Source: Massilia putida (GTDB lineage: Bacteria > Pseudomonadota > Gammaproteobacteria > Burkholderiales > Burkholderiaceae_D). Taken from it: a stretch of 64,000 bases of DNA. Of this stretch, positions 9,083 to 18,085 are shown in pieces. Position 1 is the first letter of the stretch, and each line of letters begins with the position of its first letter. The notes below the pieces were generated by a model. It was not told where the DNA came from, ran no database searches, and worked only from the letters and a program-made list of their open reading frames with translations. Location of the stretch: positions 5,332,001 through 5,396,000 of the forward strand of contig NZ_CP019038.1 of assembly GCF_001941825.1 (NCBI RefSeq), written 5' to 3'. Both the position numbers and the translations under genes were made by a program.

Positions 9083-10144
9083 ATGCCTCGCACCGACGAC
9101 TTACGCATCCGCGAAATGAAGGAACTGACGCCGCCCTCGCACCTGATCCGCGAATTCCCGGTGACCCCGGAGGCGGAACAGACCGCGTCGCAGGCGCGCG
9201 TGGCGCTGCATCGCATCCTGCACGGCCAGGACGACCGCGTGATGGTCGTGATCGGCCCGTGCTCGATCCACGATCCGAACGCCGCCATGGAATACGCCCG
9301 CCGCCTCGTCGAGCAGCGCCACCGCTTTGCCGGCGAGCTGGAAATCATCATGCGCGTGTACTTCGAGAAGCCGCGCACGACGGTCGGCTGGAAGGGCATG
9401 ATCAACGACCCGTACATGGACAACAGTTTCCGCATCAACGACGGCCTGCGCATGGCACGCGAACTGCTGCGCGACATCAATGAGCTGGGCCTGCCGGCCG
9501 GCACCGAATTCCTCGACGTGATCAGCCCGCAGTACATCGCCGACCTGATCAGCTGGGGCGCGATCGGCGCGCGCACGACGGAATCGCAGGTGCACCGCGA
9601 ACTGGCGTCGGGCCTGTCGTGCCCGGTCGGCTTCAAGAACGGCACGGACGGCAACATCAAGATCGCGGCCGATGCGATCAAGGCGGCGTCGCAGCCGCAC
9701 CACTTCCTGTCCGTGACGAAGGGTGGCCACTCGGCGATCGTGTCGACGGCGGGCAACGAGGACTGCCACATCATCCTGCGCGGCGGCAAGACGCCGAACT
9801 ACGACGCCGCCAGCGTCGAGGACGCCTGCAAGCAGCTCGCCGCCAACGGCCTCGCGAGCCGCCTGATGATCGACGCGTCGCACGCCAACAGCAGCAAGAA
9901 TCCGCAGAACCAAGTGCCCGTATGCGCCGACATCGGCGCGCAGATCGCCGCCGGCGACACGCGCATCGTCGGCGTGATGGTGGAATCGCACCTCGTCGGC
10001 GGCCGCCAGGACCTGGTGCCGGGCAAGGAACTGACGTACGGCCAGTCCGTCACGGACGGCTGCATCGACTGGGAGACGAGCATCGCGGTGCTGGAAAACC
10101 TTGCCGCCAGCGTGCGTGCGCGCCGCCTGCGCGACGACGCCTGA
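9083..10144 (+). CDS. aroG: 3-deoxy-7-phosphoheptulonate (DAHP) synthase, class I
   Basis: 353 residues. It condenses phosphoenolpyruvate and erythrose-4-phosphate in the first step of the shikimate pathway. Class I AroFGH signatures are plain: VVIGPCSIHDPNAAMEYA, RVYFEKPRTTVGWKGMINDP, GARTTESQVHRELASGLSCPVGFKNGTDG and DASHANSSKNP. An 'aroG' or Phe-sensitive assignment is supported by the leader peptide being dominated by Phe codons, but feedback specificity cannot be read directly. GGAG precedes the ATG at 9083. Expression should respond to Phe/aromatic tRNA charging through the upstream attenuator. Confidence 0.95.
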   Translation: MPRTDDLRIREMKELTPPSHLIREFPVTPEAEQTASQARVALHRILHGQDDRVMVVIGPCSIHDPNAAMEYARRLVEQRHRFAGELEIIMRVYFEKPRTTVGWKGMINDPYMDNSFRINDGLRMARELLRDINELGLPAGTEFLDVISPQYIADLISWGAIGARTTESQVHRELASGLSCPVGFKNGTDGNIKIAADAIKAASQPHHFLSVTKGGHSAIVSTAGNEDCHIILRGGKTPNYDAASVEDACKQLAANGLASRLMIDASHANSSKNPQNQVPVCADIGAQIAAGDTRIVGVMVESHLVGGRQDLVPGKELTYGQSVTDGCIDWETSIAVLENLAASVRARRLRDDA

Positions 10145-10212
10145 TATTGTCCTTGCCAACAGGAAGCGGCCACTCCAGAATCGTATGGTCGATACATACA
10201 TGAAGGAACGGC

Positions 10213-11499
10213 ATGGCTTCCAACGATGGTGAAATCGCAGCCTGGGAACGCGCGGCCCAGGCCGCATTGAAGGGCGCCAATCCACGCCTGGCGGCGCAGC
10301 TGTGGCAGCGCATCCTGGAACACGTGCCGACGCACGGCGCGGCGCTGCTCGGCATGGCGCAGCTGCACTACCGCGCAGGCAGCCTGCCGGAGGCGCGCGC
10401 GCTGCTCGAACGGCTTGTCGCGTTTGATGGTCGCGACAAGCAGCAGTGGATCAACCTGGCCGTCGTCTGCATGGCCCAGCGCGACGAAGCCCGCGAGGAA
10501 GAGGCGATCCGGCGCGCGCTCGTGCTGGAGCCGACCGATCTCGTCGCCCTGATCCTGCGTGCCGCCTTGTTGACGCGCCAGGGCAAGCGCCACGCGGCCG
10601 CGCGCGCGCACGGCGCCGTCGCCGCGGTCGCGCCGCCGCTGCAGCAACTGCCGCCGGAACTGCGCCCCGCCGTGCAGGAAGCGCTCGCTTACCGCGAGCA
10701 GTACGACACCGATTTCGGCCGTTTCCTCGACGACTACATGGCGCCGCTGCTGAGCGACCTGCGCGGCGAACGCGTACAACGCTTCACGGAATCGCTGGAC
10801 ATCATGCTGGGGCGCAAGCGCCGCTACAAACCGCAACCGGCACTGTTCCACTTCCACGGGCTCGCGCCCATCACCTTCTTCGACCGCGCCGATTTTCCAT
10901 GGCTTGACGCCTTCGAGCGCGAGACGGACACGATCCGCGCCGAATTCCTCGCCGCGCAGGCCGGCGACGAAGGTTTTACGCCCTACATGCAGTACGGCGA
11001 GGACCAGCCGCTGCGCCAGTGGGCCGAGCTGAACAATTCGCTGCGCTGGAGCGCGTTCCACCTCGTCGAGGCCGGCAAGGTCAACGATGCCAATGCGCAG
11101 CACTGCCCGCGCACGATGGCGCTGCTGGCGGGAGCGCCGCAGCCGGACCAGCCGGGCCGCACGCCCGTCGCGATGTTTTCCGTGCTCAAGCCGAAGACGC
11201 GCATCCCGCCGCACTGCGGCGTCAGCAATGTCCGCCTCGTGACGCACCTGCCGCTCGTCGTGCCGCCAGGGTGCGGCTTCCGCGTCGGCAACGACGTGCG
11301 CGCGTGGGAAGAGGGCAAGGCCTGGGTGTTCGACGACACCATCGAGCACGAGGCGTGGAACGACAGCGATGCGCCACGCGCGATCCTGATGTTCGACATT
11401 TGGCATCCGCATCTCACCGGACCGGAACGTGCGCTGGTGGCGGCGATGAGCGCCGGCATGAACGCGTTTTCAGAGGACGAAGGCAGCTTCGGGCTGTAG
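10213..11499 (+). CDS. TPR-containing aspartyl/asparaginyl beta-hydroxylase-like protein
   Basis: 428 residues. The N-terminal half (about 1-150) is helical with TPR-like repeats (AAQLWQRILEHVPTHGAALLGMAQLHYRAG…, AINLAVV-type units). The C-terminal half (about 240-410) matches the Asp/Asn beta-hydroxylase (AspH/LpxO) fold, a 2-oxoglutarate/Fe(II) dioxygenase. Probable metal-binding histidines lie in RIPPHCGVSNVRLVTHLPL and TIEHEAWNDSD, with the co-substrate Arg in 'DAPRAILMFDIWHP'. The substrate may be a protein or lipid A and is unknown. There is no signal peptide. The gene starts 68 bases after aroG and could be co-transcribed. Confidence 0.85.
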   Translation: MASNDGEIAAWERAAQAALKGANPRLAAQLWQRILEHVPTHGAALLGMAQLHYRAGSLPEARALLERLVAFDGRDKQQWINLAVVCMAQRDEAREEEAIRRALVLEPTDLVALILRAALLTRQGKRHAAARAHGAVAAVAPPLQQLPPELRPAVQEALAYREQYDTDFGRFLDDYMAPLLSDLRGERVQRFTESLDIMLGRKRRYKPQPALFHFHGLAPITFFDRADFPWLDAFERETDTIRAEFLAAQAGDEGFTPYMQYGEDQPLRQWAELNNSLRWSAFHLVEAGKVNDANAQHCPRTMALLAGAPQPDQPGRTPVAMFSVLKPKTRIPPHCGVSNVRLVTHLPLVVPPGCGFRVGNDVRAWEEGKAWVFDDTIEHEAWNDSDAPRAILMFDIWHPHLTGPERALVAAMSAGMNAFSEDEGSFGL

Positions 11500-11500
11500 G

Positions 11501-11624
11501 GTGGACGGGTTTCCCGTCCACGTGCACGTTGGGCGCTGCAGGGGGGCCCTCCGCCCACGCGTGCCCGCCGTGTTGGCGTCACGCGCGGGCACTTGATCGA
11601 TGCCCCGGTAGCAATCAAGTGCCC
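11501..11624. repeat. Composite palindromic intergenic element
   Basis: Two hairpins lie in tandem directly after the hydroxylase stop: GTGGACGGG/CCCGTCCAC (11501-11521, 3-base loop) and GGGCACTTGAT/ATCAAGTGCCC (11587-11624). The outer ends, GTAGGG and CCCTAC, are also complementary. It looks like a REP-type element and is not coding. Confidence 0.6.
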
Positions 11625-11649
11625 TACGTCTTAAATGCCGCGCAAAACA

Positions 11650-11687
11650 AAACCGCCGCCGGCTTCGCAGCCGGCGGCGGTTTTTTT
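11650..11687. terminator. Bidirectional rho-independent terminator
   Basis: AAACCGCCGCCGGCT (11650-11664), loop TCGC, perfect complementary arm to 11683, then T's to 11687. An A-rich run precedes the stem, so it works for the converging minus-strand receptor gene too. Confidence 0.9.
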
Positions 11688-11706
11688 ACGGCCTCGGATC
11701 AGGCGA

Positions 11707-14601
11707 TCAGAAGCGGTAGGTCAGGTTGGCGTAGATGAAGCGGCCGTACGAATCGTACACCTGCGGGAACGTGTTGCCGTTGCCGAAGGAACCCGTCACC
11801 GAGCTCGACGATGCGATCGGCGGATCCTTGTCCAGCAGGTTGTTGACGCCCACGCTCAGGGCCAGCTTGCGGTTGAAGCGGTATACGCTGTTCAGGTCGA
11901 AGTAGCTGCGCGAAGCCAGGTACGCGTCACGCTGGGTGTCCAGGTCGCCGGCCAGCTGCGGGTTCGAATCGAGCAAGTCGTTCTTCAGGCGGTCGATGTA
12001 GCGCCAGGTGAGCGACAGGTCGAAGTTGAACGGGCTCGACCAGGTGGTGCGCAGCTTGTGACGCCATTTCGGGGTCGGGGTGCCGCAGGTGCCGCCGTAC
12101 AGGCCCGTGCAATCGTAGCTGCCGTTGCCCGGCAGGTTCTCCACGGTGTAGCTGTGCACGTAGGTGCCGTTCAGCGTGAAGTCCAGGTTGCCGTAGCTTT
12201 GCGGCAGGCGGGTGCGGTAGCTGGCGCCCACGTCCAGGCCCGAGGTGCCCTGCGAACCGATGTTCGTGGTGCCGGCCTCGACGTAGCCGTTCGGGGTCAG
12301 CCACAGCGAACCGAGCTGGTCGCGGTGGATCAGGTTGCAGTACAGCGGATTGCCGGTCTGCAGGCACTGCGTGAACACGCTCTGTGCGTTGACGGCCTGG
12401 ATCGCATCCTTGATCTTGAGCTTGAACGCATCCAGGGTGATGGTCAGGTTCTTGATCGGGTCGATCACGATGCCCACGGTGTACGTGTTGGCGGTCTCCG
12501 GCTTGACGTTCGGGTTGCCGCCGGTGCGGCCGTTGTACTGGCTGGTCGAGTTTCCCGGCACCTGGCCGTACAGCGAAGCGGGCAGGCCCGTGTTGGCGCA
12601 CTGGGCTTGCGTCGCTTTCGGCTTGTCGCCGCCGCACGGGTCGTCGCTCGGACCGGCCAGCACCACGGCTTGCGGCGTGTACAGTTCAAAGATGTTTGGC
12701 GCACGGACGGCGCGCTGGGCGGAACCACGCACGCGCACCTGGTCGACCGGTTGCCAGTCGAGGCCGAAACCGAAGGTGTTGGTCTTGGCATCGGTGCTGT
12801 AGTTCGAGCGGCGGTACGAGCCCGACAGGTCCATGTGCTTGGCGAGCGGCATGTTGTCCAGCAGCGGCAGCTTGAATTCGCCGAAGGCTTCCTTCACGTT
12901 GTACGCACCCGCGACGGCCGGGGAGGCGCCGCCGGCACCGGACAGGTCGCCCGTCTGGTTTTCGTAGTCGGGCTGGAACGACAGCTTCTCGACGCGCTGC
13001 TCGTAGCCGAACGACACGCCGGCGCCGCTTTCGGCGGTCGGCAGCTTGATGCCGTAGCGGGTCAGGTCGGTGCCGACGTTCAGGCCGAACACGGATTGCT
13101 GCGTGAAGCCGCCGTTCGAGCCGGTGGCGTTCAGGTAGTCGAGCGCGGCCTTAGTGACGCCGCCTTGCTTGTACAGGTTGTACGGCACGCAAGCGGGGTC
13201 GGAGCCATTGACGACGGAGCGGCATACGGCCTTGCCCGTAGAATCGGCGACGACGTCGAGCGCGTTGGCGATCAGGTGCTTCGAGAAGTAGCCGGTCGAG
13301 CGGTCGCCGTGGTTGACGCGCGCGAACTGGCCGAACACGTCGTACGACCAGTCGCCGATCATGCCCTTCACGCCCAGCACTTCGCGGAACGACGTGTCGT
13401 TGATGTTGTTGGAGCGCGGGCCGCCTTCGACGTTGCGCTTGCCGACGGAGACGGTGGTGGTGTCGCCCGCCTTCTTGAGGCCCAGCGCGGCGCGCCACGC
13501 ATCGTTCAGCAGCGGGTTCTCGTAGGCGATCGTCGCCTGCTGGCCGTAGAAGATGCCGCCCGGCGCGATCTGGGCGTCGGTCGTGTAGTTGTGGAAGCTG
13601 AATTCGCTGTACAGGCGCGCGTTCTCGTTCAGGTCGTAGTGCACCATCGAGTTGACGTTGTACTCGTCCGACGGGCGCTGGAAGAAATTCAGCGGACCGA
13701 AGTTGTAGGCGTCGGTGGCCGAGACGTACTTGCGCGGATTGCCGTTCGCATCCGGCGTGTACTTGCCGACGCGGGGGATCGACGTGCCCGAGCCGGAGCA
13801 GGCGAAGCCCGGATCGGACGCGCCCAGCGAGCAGGCCGAGAAGTCGCGCTGCGATTGCAGCAGGGCGTCGGCGTGGCGGTGCGACGCGAAGAACGTGGCG
13901 TTGCCCTTGTTGTCGGCGAAGTTCGAACCCATCAGGATGCTGAAGTCGTACTTCTTCGCGTCGAAGGCGTGGTTGCCCGGCAGCGGGAAACCCTTCTTGT
14001 TGACGACGGCCTGGATCTCGTCGTTGTGCTGCTGGTGGTTGGCGCCGGAGATGTTGGCCTCCAGTTCCACGCCTTCGTAGTTGTCCTTCAGAATGAAGTT
14101 GACGACGCCCGACACGGCGCCCGAGCCGTACACGGCGCCGGCGCCGCCGGTCAGCACGTCGACGCGGCGGATCAGTTCACTCGGGATCTGATTCAAGTCG
14201 GCTGCGACGCTGAGCACGCTGCCGGACGGTAGACGCTTGCCGTTGACGAGGACCAGCGTACGCTGGGCACCCATGCCGCGCAGGTCGACGGTTGCGGTAC
14301 CGCTGGCGCCGTTCGAGATGGCGGCACCCTGGGACGCGAACACCTGGGGCAGGTTGTTCAGCAGGTCTTCGGTATTGCGCACGCCATCGATCTTGATGTC
14401 CTTCGCGCTCAGGGTGGTGATGGGGCTGGAGCCCTCCGTGTTCAGCGATGGAATGCGCGAACCCGTCACTTCCACGCGCTGCATAGGCGCGGCGGCCGGG
14501 GCCGCGTTACTGTCCTGTGCGTGAGCGACGGATGCGCCGAGCGCCATGCCGCCGGCGAACATCAGACGCACCGATCGAGATAAAACTTTTTCCGACATCA
14601 T
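11707..14601 (-). CDS. TonB-dependent outer-membrane receptor (2)
   Basis: 964 residues. The signal peptide is SVRLMFAGGMALGASVAHAQ. The plug contains VEVTGSRIPSLNTEGSSPITTLS, LVNGKRLPSGSV and VLTGGAGAVYGSGAVSGVVNFILK. A long beta-barrel ends in NLTYRF. This receptor is of a different subgroup from its two neighbours; the plug resembles the carbohydrate/oligosaccharide-type receptors common in Caulobacter and Xanthomonas, but substrate remains unknown. The start could be either of two adjacent ATGs (14601 or 14598). The gene is followed by the strong terminator at 11650-11687. A long AT-rich region upstream probably holds its promoter. Confidence 0.93.
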   Translation of the reverse strand: MMSEKVLSRSVRLMFAGGMALGASVAHAQDSNAAPAAAPMQRVEVTGSRIPSLNTEGSSPITTLSAKDIKIDGVRNTEDLLNNLPQVFASQGAAISNGASGTATVDLRGMGAQRTLVLVNGKRLPSGSVLSVAADLNQIPSELIRRVDVLTGGAGAVYGSGAVSGVVNFILKDNYEGVELEANISGANHQQHNDEIQAVVNKKGFPLPGNHAFDAKKYDFSILMGSNFADNKGNATFFASHRHADALLQSQRDFSACSLGASDPGFACSGSGTSIPRVGKYTPDANGNPRKYVSATDAYNFGPLNFFQRPSDEYNVNSMVHYDLNENARLYSEFSFHNYTTDAQIAPGGIFYGQQATIAYENPLLNDAWRAALGLKKAGDTTTVSVGKRNVEGGPRSNNINDTSFREVLGVKGMIGDWSYDVFGQFARVNHGDRSTGYFSKHLIANALDVVADSTGKAVCRSVVNGSDPACVPYNLYKQGGVTKAALDYLNATGSNGGFTQQSVFGLNVGTDLTRYGIKLPTAESGAGVSFGYEQRVEKLSFQPDYENQTGDLSGAGGASPAVAGAYNVKEAFGEFKLPLLDNMPLAKHMDLSGSYRRSNYSTDAKTNTFGFGLDWQPVDQVRVRGSAQRAVRAPNIFELYTPQAVVLAGPSDDPCGGDKPKATQAQCANTGLPASLYGQVPGNSTSQYNGRTGGNPNVKPETANTYTVGIVIDPIKNLTITLDAFKLKIKDAIQAVNAQSVFTQCLQTGNPLYCNLIHRDQLGSLWLTPNGYVEAGTTNIGSQGTSGLDVGASYRTRLPQSYGNLDFTLNGTYVHSYTVENLPGNGSYDCTGLYGGTCGTPTPKWRHKLRTTWSSPFNFDLSLTWRYIDRLKNDLLDSNPQLAGDLDTQRDAYLASRSYFDLNSVYRFNRKLALSVGVNNLLDKDPPIASSSSVTGSFGNGNTFPQVYDSYGRFIYANLTYRF

Positions 14602-14918
14602 TGTTTTGAGTCCCTTCTGAGCCTGGGCCGGTGCGGACTACGCGCCGACTCGCAGATCGTGTTTATTGATCTCGTCCATCCTTTTGGGACGGAATTGTTA
14701 TTTGCTACAGGACAATGACATCATTGCTAATAAACAAAGTCAACGAGTAAACATGCATATACGCAGCATCGCTGTAAATATCAAATCAAATTTTCCTGAT
14801 TACAAAATATACCGAATATGATTCCTGGATAAATGTTGTATTCGGTTTTTTATTTGATTTTTCGCTGATGCGTAATTACAACGTTCTGCACCGTATTTGT
14901 GCGGCAGTGCACCAAAAG
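14602..14918. other. AT-rich intergenic region with nested dyad
   Basis: No gene is seen. The stretch is markedly AT-richer than its surroundings and should carry the promoter of the minus-strand receptor. A nested dyad is present: AAATCAAA (14783-14790) with TTTGATTT (14853-14860), enclosing ACCGAATA (14811-14818) with TATTCGGT (14839-14846). It may be an operator or just an AT-rich fold. Confidence 0.45.
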
Positions 14919-14952
14919 AAAACGGGACAGTGAGTGCTCACTGTCCCGTTTT
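14919..14952 (-). terminator. Rho-independent terminator of receptor (3)
   Basis: AAAACGGGACAGTGA, loop GTGC, perfect reverse complement. On the minus strand the stem is followed by TTTTCTTTT. It lies 41 bases downstream of the receptor stop. Confidence 0.9.
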
Positions 14953-14992
14953 TTACCCTTCAAGCATCGAACCGGAAAATCCGGTCAAACGA

Positions 14993-17764
14993 TCAGAACT
15001 GGTAACGCACGCCAGCCTTGAAGAAGCGGCCGATGGCGCCGCTGGCGTCCATCGGGTTGTAGCTCATGCCGCCGTAGGTCAGCGGATCCAGCGGCGCGAT
15101 CTTGTCGAACAGGTTCGAGATCGAACCGTAGACCTGCAACTGCGGGGACACCTGGTAGCGGGCCGACAGGTCGAGCGTCGTGAACGACGCCAGGCGGCAG
15201 TTACCCGGGGCCGGCGAGCCGTTCGCGAACTGCGAGGCGCACTTGTCGCCGGCGAAGTACACGTTCTGCATGTCGGCACGGTAGTTGACCGTCGCCGTCA
15301 CGTTCAGGCTCTCGCGGTCCCACGACAGGCTCGTGCTGACCTTGTCCTTCGGCGTGCCGGCGCAATCCGACGTGTCGCAGTTGCCGTGCGTGCCGGCGTA
15401 CTGGTAGCGCGTGCCGTTCTTCTCGGCGCGCACCCACGACGCGACGTGGGTCCAGGTCAGGCCCAGCGTGGCGCGGCCGTAGTCGCCCATGCGGAAGCGC
15501 TGCTTGATGTCCAGGTCGACGCCCTTGACTTCGGTGAAGCTCGAGTTCTGGTACGGCGCCTTCGACAGCAGCAGCGTGCCCGTGTTCGGGATCGCGACGC
15601 CGTTCACGACGAGGTTGTTGTCGTTGCGGATCGCGGTCGGCAGGGCAGCCGCTTCCACGTACGACAGCGGGTTGATCTCGTTGGAACGCTTGATCTTGAA
15701 GGCGTCCAGCGACAGGGCGGTACCCTCCAGCGGATCCCACACCATGCCCAGCGTGTAGCCTTTGGATTTCTCCGGCTGCAGGTTCGGGTTGCCGACCTTG
15801 ACGGCGCCGATCGAGATCGCGCAGTCGGCCTGGGTCGCGCCGCCGGCGGCCGGGACGCCGTTCGGGCAGCGGATCGGGTCACGCACGGACGAGCTGCCGG
15901 TGCTCTGGCTGGCTGCGCTGAATTCGGCCGGACCCGGGGCGCGGAAGCCTTCCGTGTAGGTCGTGCGCAGTGCGAAGGTCTTCAGCGGCGTCCACTTGGC
16001 ACCGAATTTCGGCGTGGTCGACGAGAAGTCCTTGTACTTGTCGTAGCGGACGGCGGCGTTCAGCTCGACCGTCTTGATGATCGGCGCGGCCACTTCGAAG
16101 AACACGGCCGACACGTTCTGGGAGCCTGCGGCGGCCACGTACGACGCGTTGATCGAACCATCCTGCGTGCCCGACAGCGACGGGTTGTCCAGCGACTGGT
16201 GGCGGTATTCGCCGCCGACCGCCAGGCCCAGCGCACCGCCCGGCAGCTGCATCAGCTCGCGCGATGCCTTGAAGTCGACGACGTCGAGCTTCGTGGTCGA
16301 GTGCGACGTCGCGTTCGTCACCATTGCCGCGTACAGCGACGCCGGGTTCTTGCCGGCCTGGGTGCCGATGTAGTACGGGAAGAACGCGCTCTTCGGATCG
16401 CCCAGCGCGGCCTGCAGCACCTTCATGTTGATCATGTTGCTGTAGTTCAGGTCGAGCGCGGACTGCGAGTGCGTGAGGCCGGTGTCGAAGTCCCAGCCCG
16501 CCATCGAGCCTTTCAGGCCGACCACGAAGCGGGAGAATTCGTTGTCGGCGGAGCGGGTGCTGGGGCCGACGTCGAACATCGAGTAGCGCAGACGCACGGC
16601 CGCGCCGTACGGGTTCTGCGGGTGCTGGGCCGACATCAGGATCGCATTGCCGTAGTTGATGACGCCGGTCGGGCTGGAGGCGTTCGGCGGGAATGCGACG
16701 GTGGAGCTCGTCGACGGCGGGGTCAGCGTGAATTCGGTGTCGCGCTTCGAGTAACCGGCTTCGGCGTAGAGCTGCAGGTCGTTGTACAGGTTCTTCGTGA
16801 AGCGGCTGTAGAAGTTCATGCCGCCGATCTTCGGCTGCATCGAACGGAACTGGTCCTGGTACCACAGGCAGCCGCCGGCCGGGTCTTGCGCGGTCGTGAC
16901 GGAGAACTGCGAGCAGCCCGGCAGCGAGGCGTAATTGCCCGTCTTCGGATCGCGCAGCGCACCGGTCGGGGTCGGGCTGGAGGCGCCCGGGGTGATGTAG
17001 CCGGCGGCGAACTGGGTGTTGGCGGCATAGCCCCACGGACGGATGTCGCCGTGGCCGATCCAGGCGCGGCTGGCGCGGTCCTTGTTCAGCAGCGACTGGT
17101 TGCCGTAGAACTCGGCGTTGACCATGACGTTGTAGCCGTCTTCGTCCAGGCGGCCACGGCCCCAGGTGAGGGCGGCCTTGCCGGTACCGGCGTCGTGGTA
17201 GCGCGATTCGCCCGCCTCGGCCTTGAAGACCGTGCCGACGAAGTCCTTGCGCAGGATGATGTTGACCACGCCGGCGATCGCGTCGGCGCCATAGGTCGAC
17301 GAGGCGCCGTCCTTCAGGATCTCGATGCGCTCGACGGCTTCCATCGGGACGGTCGACAGGTCGGTGAAGCTCTTCTGGCCGTCGTCGGCACGCGCGAACG
17401 GCGCCATGCGGCGGCCATTCAGCAGCACGAGGGTCGAGGTGGCGCCCAGGCCGCGCAGCGAGATGGCGGTCGAGCCGGCGGCGAAGCCGTTGCCGAAACC
17501 GGTCGGCAGCGAACCGGCGCCGTCCGAGGTCAGGGTCTGCAGGTATTCCGCGACGGTGCCCTTGCCGGACTTGGCGAGGTCTTCACGGCTGACGACTTGC
17601 ACGGGCGAGGCCGTTTCGGCGGTTGCGCGCTTGATGCTGGAACCGGTGATTTCGACACGCTGGATCGGACCCTGGGCGTCTTGCGCCATGGCCGGTGCAA
17701 TGCCCGCCGCCGCGTAGGCGAGGGCCAGCGTCACTGCTTGTGCGATAGCTTTCTTTTGATACAT
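14993..17764 (-). CDS. TonB-dependent outer-membrane receptor (3)
   Basis: 923 residues. The signal peptide is AIAQAVTLALAYAAAGIAPAMAQ. The plug contains VEITGSSIKRATAETASPVQVV, LNGRRMAPFA and ILKDGASSTYGADAIAGVVNIILR, and the barrel ends in GVRYQF. It is strongly related to receptor (1) along its whole length (shared NLFDKIAPLDPLTYGG, AGTHGNCD, LASFTTLDL). It sits divergently from the ABC transporter genes, 320 bases away, so a functional link (outer-membrane entry followed by inner-membrane import) is plausible but unproven. Confidence 0.93.
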   Translation of the reverse strand: MYQKKAIAQAVTLALAYAAAGIAPAMAQDAQGPIQRVEITGSSIKRATAETASPVQVVSREDLAKSGKGTVAEYLQTLTSDGAGSLPTGFGNGFAAGSTAISLRGLGATSTLVLLNGRRMAPFARADDGQKSFTDLSTVPMEAVERIEILKDGASSTYGADAIAGVVNIILRKDFVGTVFKAEAGESRYHDAGTGKAALTWGRGRLDEDGYNVMVNAEFYGNQSLLNKDRASRAWIGHGDIRPWGYAANTQFAAGYITPGASSPTPTGALRDPKTGNYASLPGCSQFSVTTAQDPAGGCLWYQDQFRSMQPKIGGMNFYSRFTKNLYNDLQLYAEAGYSKRDTEFTLTPPSTSSTVAFPPNASSPTGVINYGNAILMSAQHPQNPYGAAVRLRYSMFDVGPSTRSADNEFSRFVVGLKGSMAGWDFDTGLTHSQSALDLNYSNMINMKVLQAALGDPKSAFFPYYIGTQAGKNPASLYAAMVTNATSHSTTKLDVVDFKASRELMQLPGGALGLAVGGEYRHQSLDNPSLSGTQDGSINASYVAAAGSQNVSAVFFEVAAPIIKTVELNAAVRYDKYKDFSSTTPKFGAKWTPLKTFALRTTYTEGFRAPGPAEFSAASQSTGSSSVRDPIRCPNGVPAAGGATQADCAISIGAVKVGNPNLQPEKSKGYTLGMVWDPLEGTALSLDAFKIKRSNEINPLSYVEAAALPTAIRNDNNLVVNGVAIPNTGTLLLSKAPYQNSSFTEVKGVDLDIKQRFRMGDYGRATLGLTWTHVASWVRAEKNGTRYQYAGTHGNCDTSDCAGTPKDKVSTSLSWDRESLNVTATVNYRADMQNVYFAGDKCASQFANGSPAPGNCRLASFTTLDLSARYQVSPQLQVYGSISNLFDKIAPLDPLTYGGMSYNPMDASGAIGRFFKAGVRYQF

Positions 17765-18085
17765 TACAACTCCAAATGGTGCTTCGATGACAAGGATAAA
17801 ACATCGATGCGTTCCCGATTTCGCACAAATTTGGTATGCATTTGTCGAAATGGGTTGTCTCTTGATGTGGTCTCTCTCGGTTTAGCCAAAAAGTCAAAAT
17901 TAAATTTTGGCAACGCATCAGACCATCGGTGCATGCGATGTGTCAATATGATGACAATACATATTGCGTAAATACCACATTCGCCCATCCATTTGGTTAT
18001 AGCCCCATGACATCTTTTCCCGGCCGGGGCGGCACAATCTGGTCTATAGTTCCGAACGCGTTCGATGAATCACCCGGGAATCCCG
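17765..18085. other. Divergent promoter region
   Basis: No gene is seen. It separates receptor (3) from the ABC operon and is AT-rich in the middle. It holds a -10-like TATAGT at 18045-18050 for the plus strand without a convincing -35. A perfect 12-bp palindrome CGAACGCGTTCG (18053-18064) directly precedes the ATG at 18065 and could be an operator. Confidence 0.4.

Noticed and set aside
11635..14232. Long plus-strand open frame opposite receptor 2
   Set aside because: Same shadow pattern; the receptor on the minus strand is clear.
14811..14860. Rho-independent terminator formed by the ACCGAATA/TATTCGGT dyad with following T's
   Set aside because: The loop is 20 bases, the stem AT-rich, and no plus-strand gene lies upstream to terminate.
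14897..17971. Long plus-strand open frame opposite receptor 3
   Set aside because: Antisense shadow that also runs through a terminator and an AT-rich promoter region.
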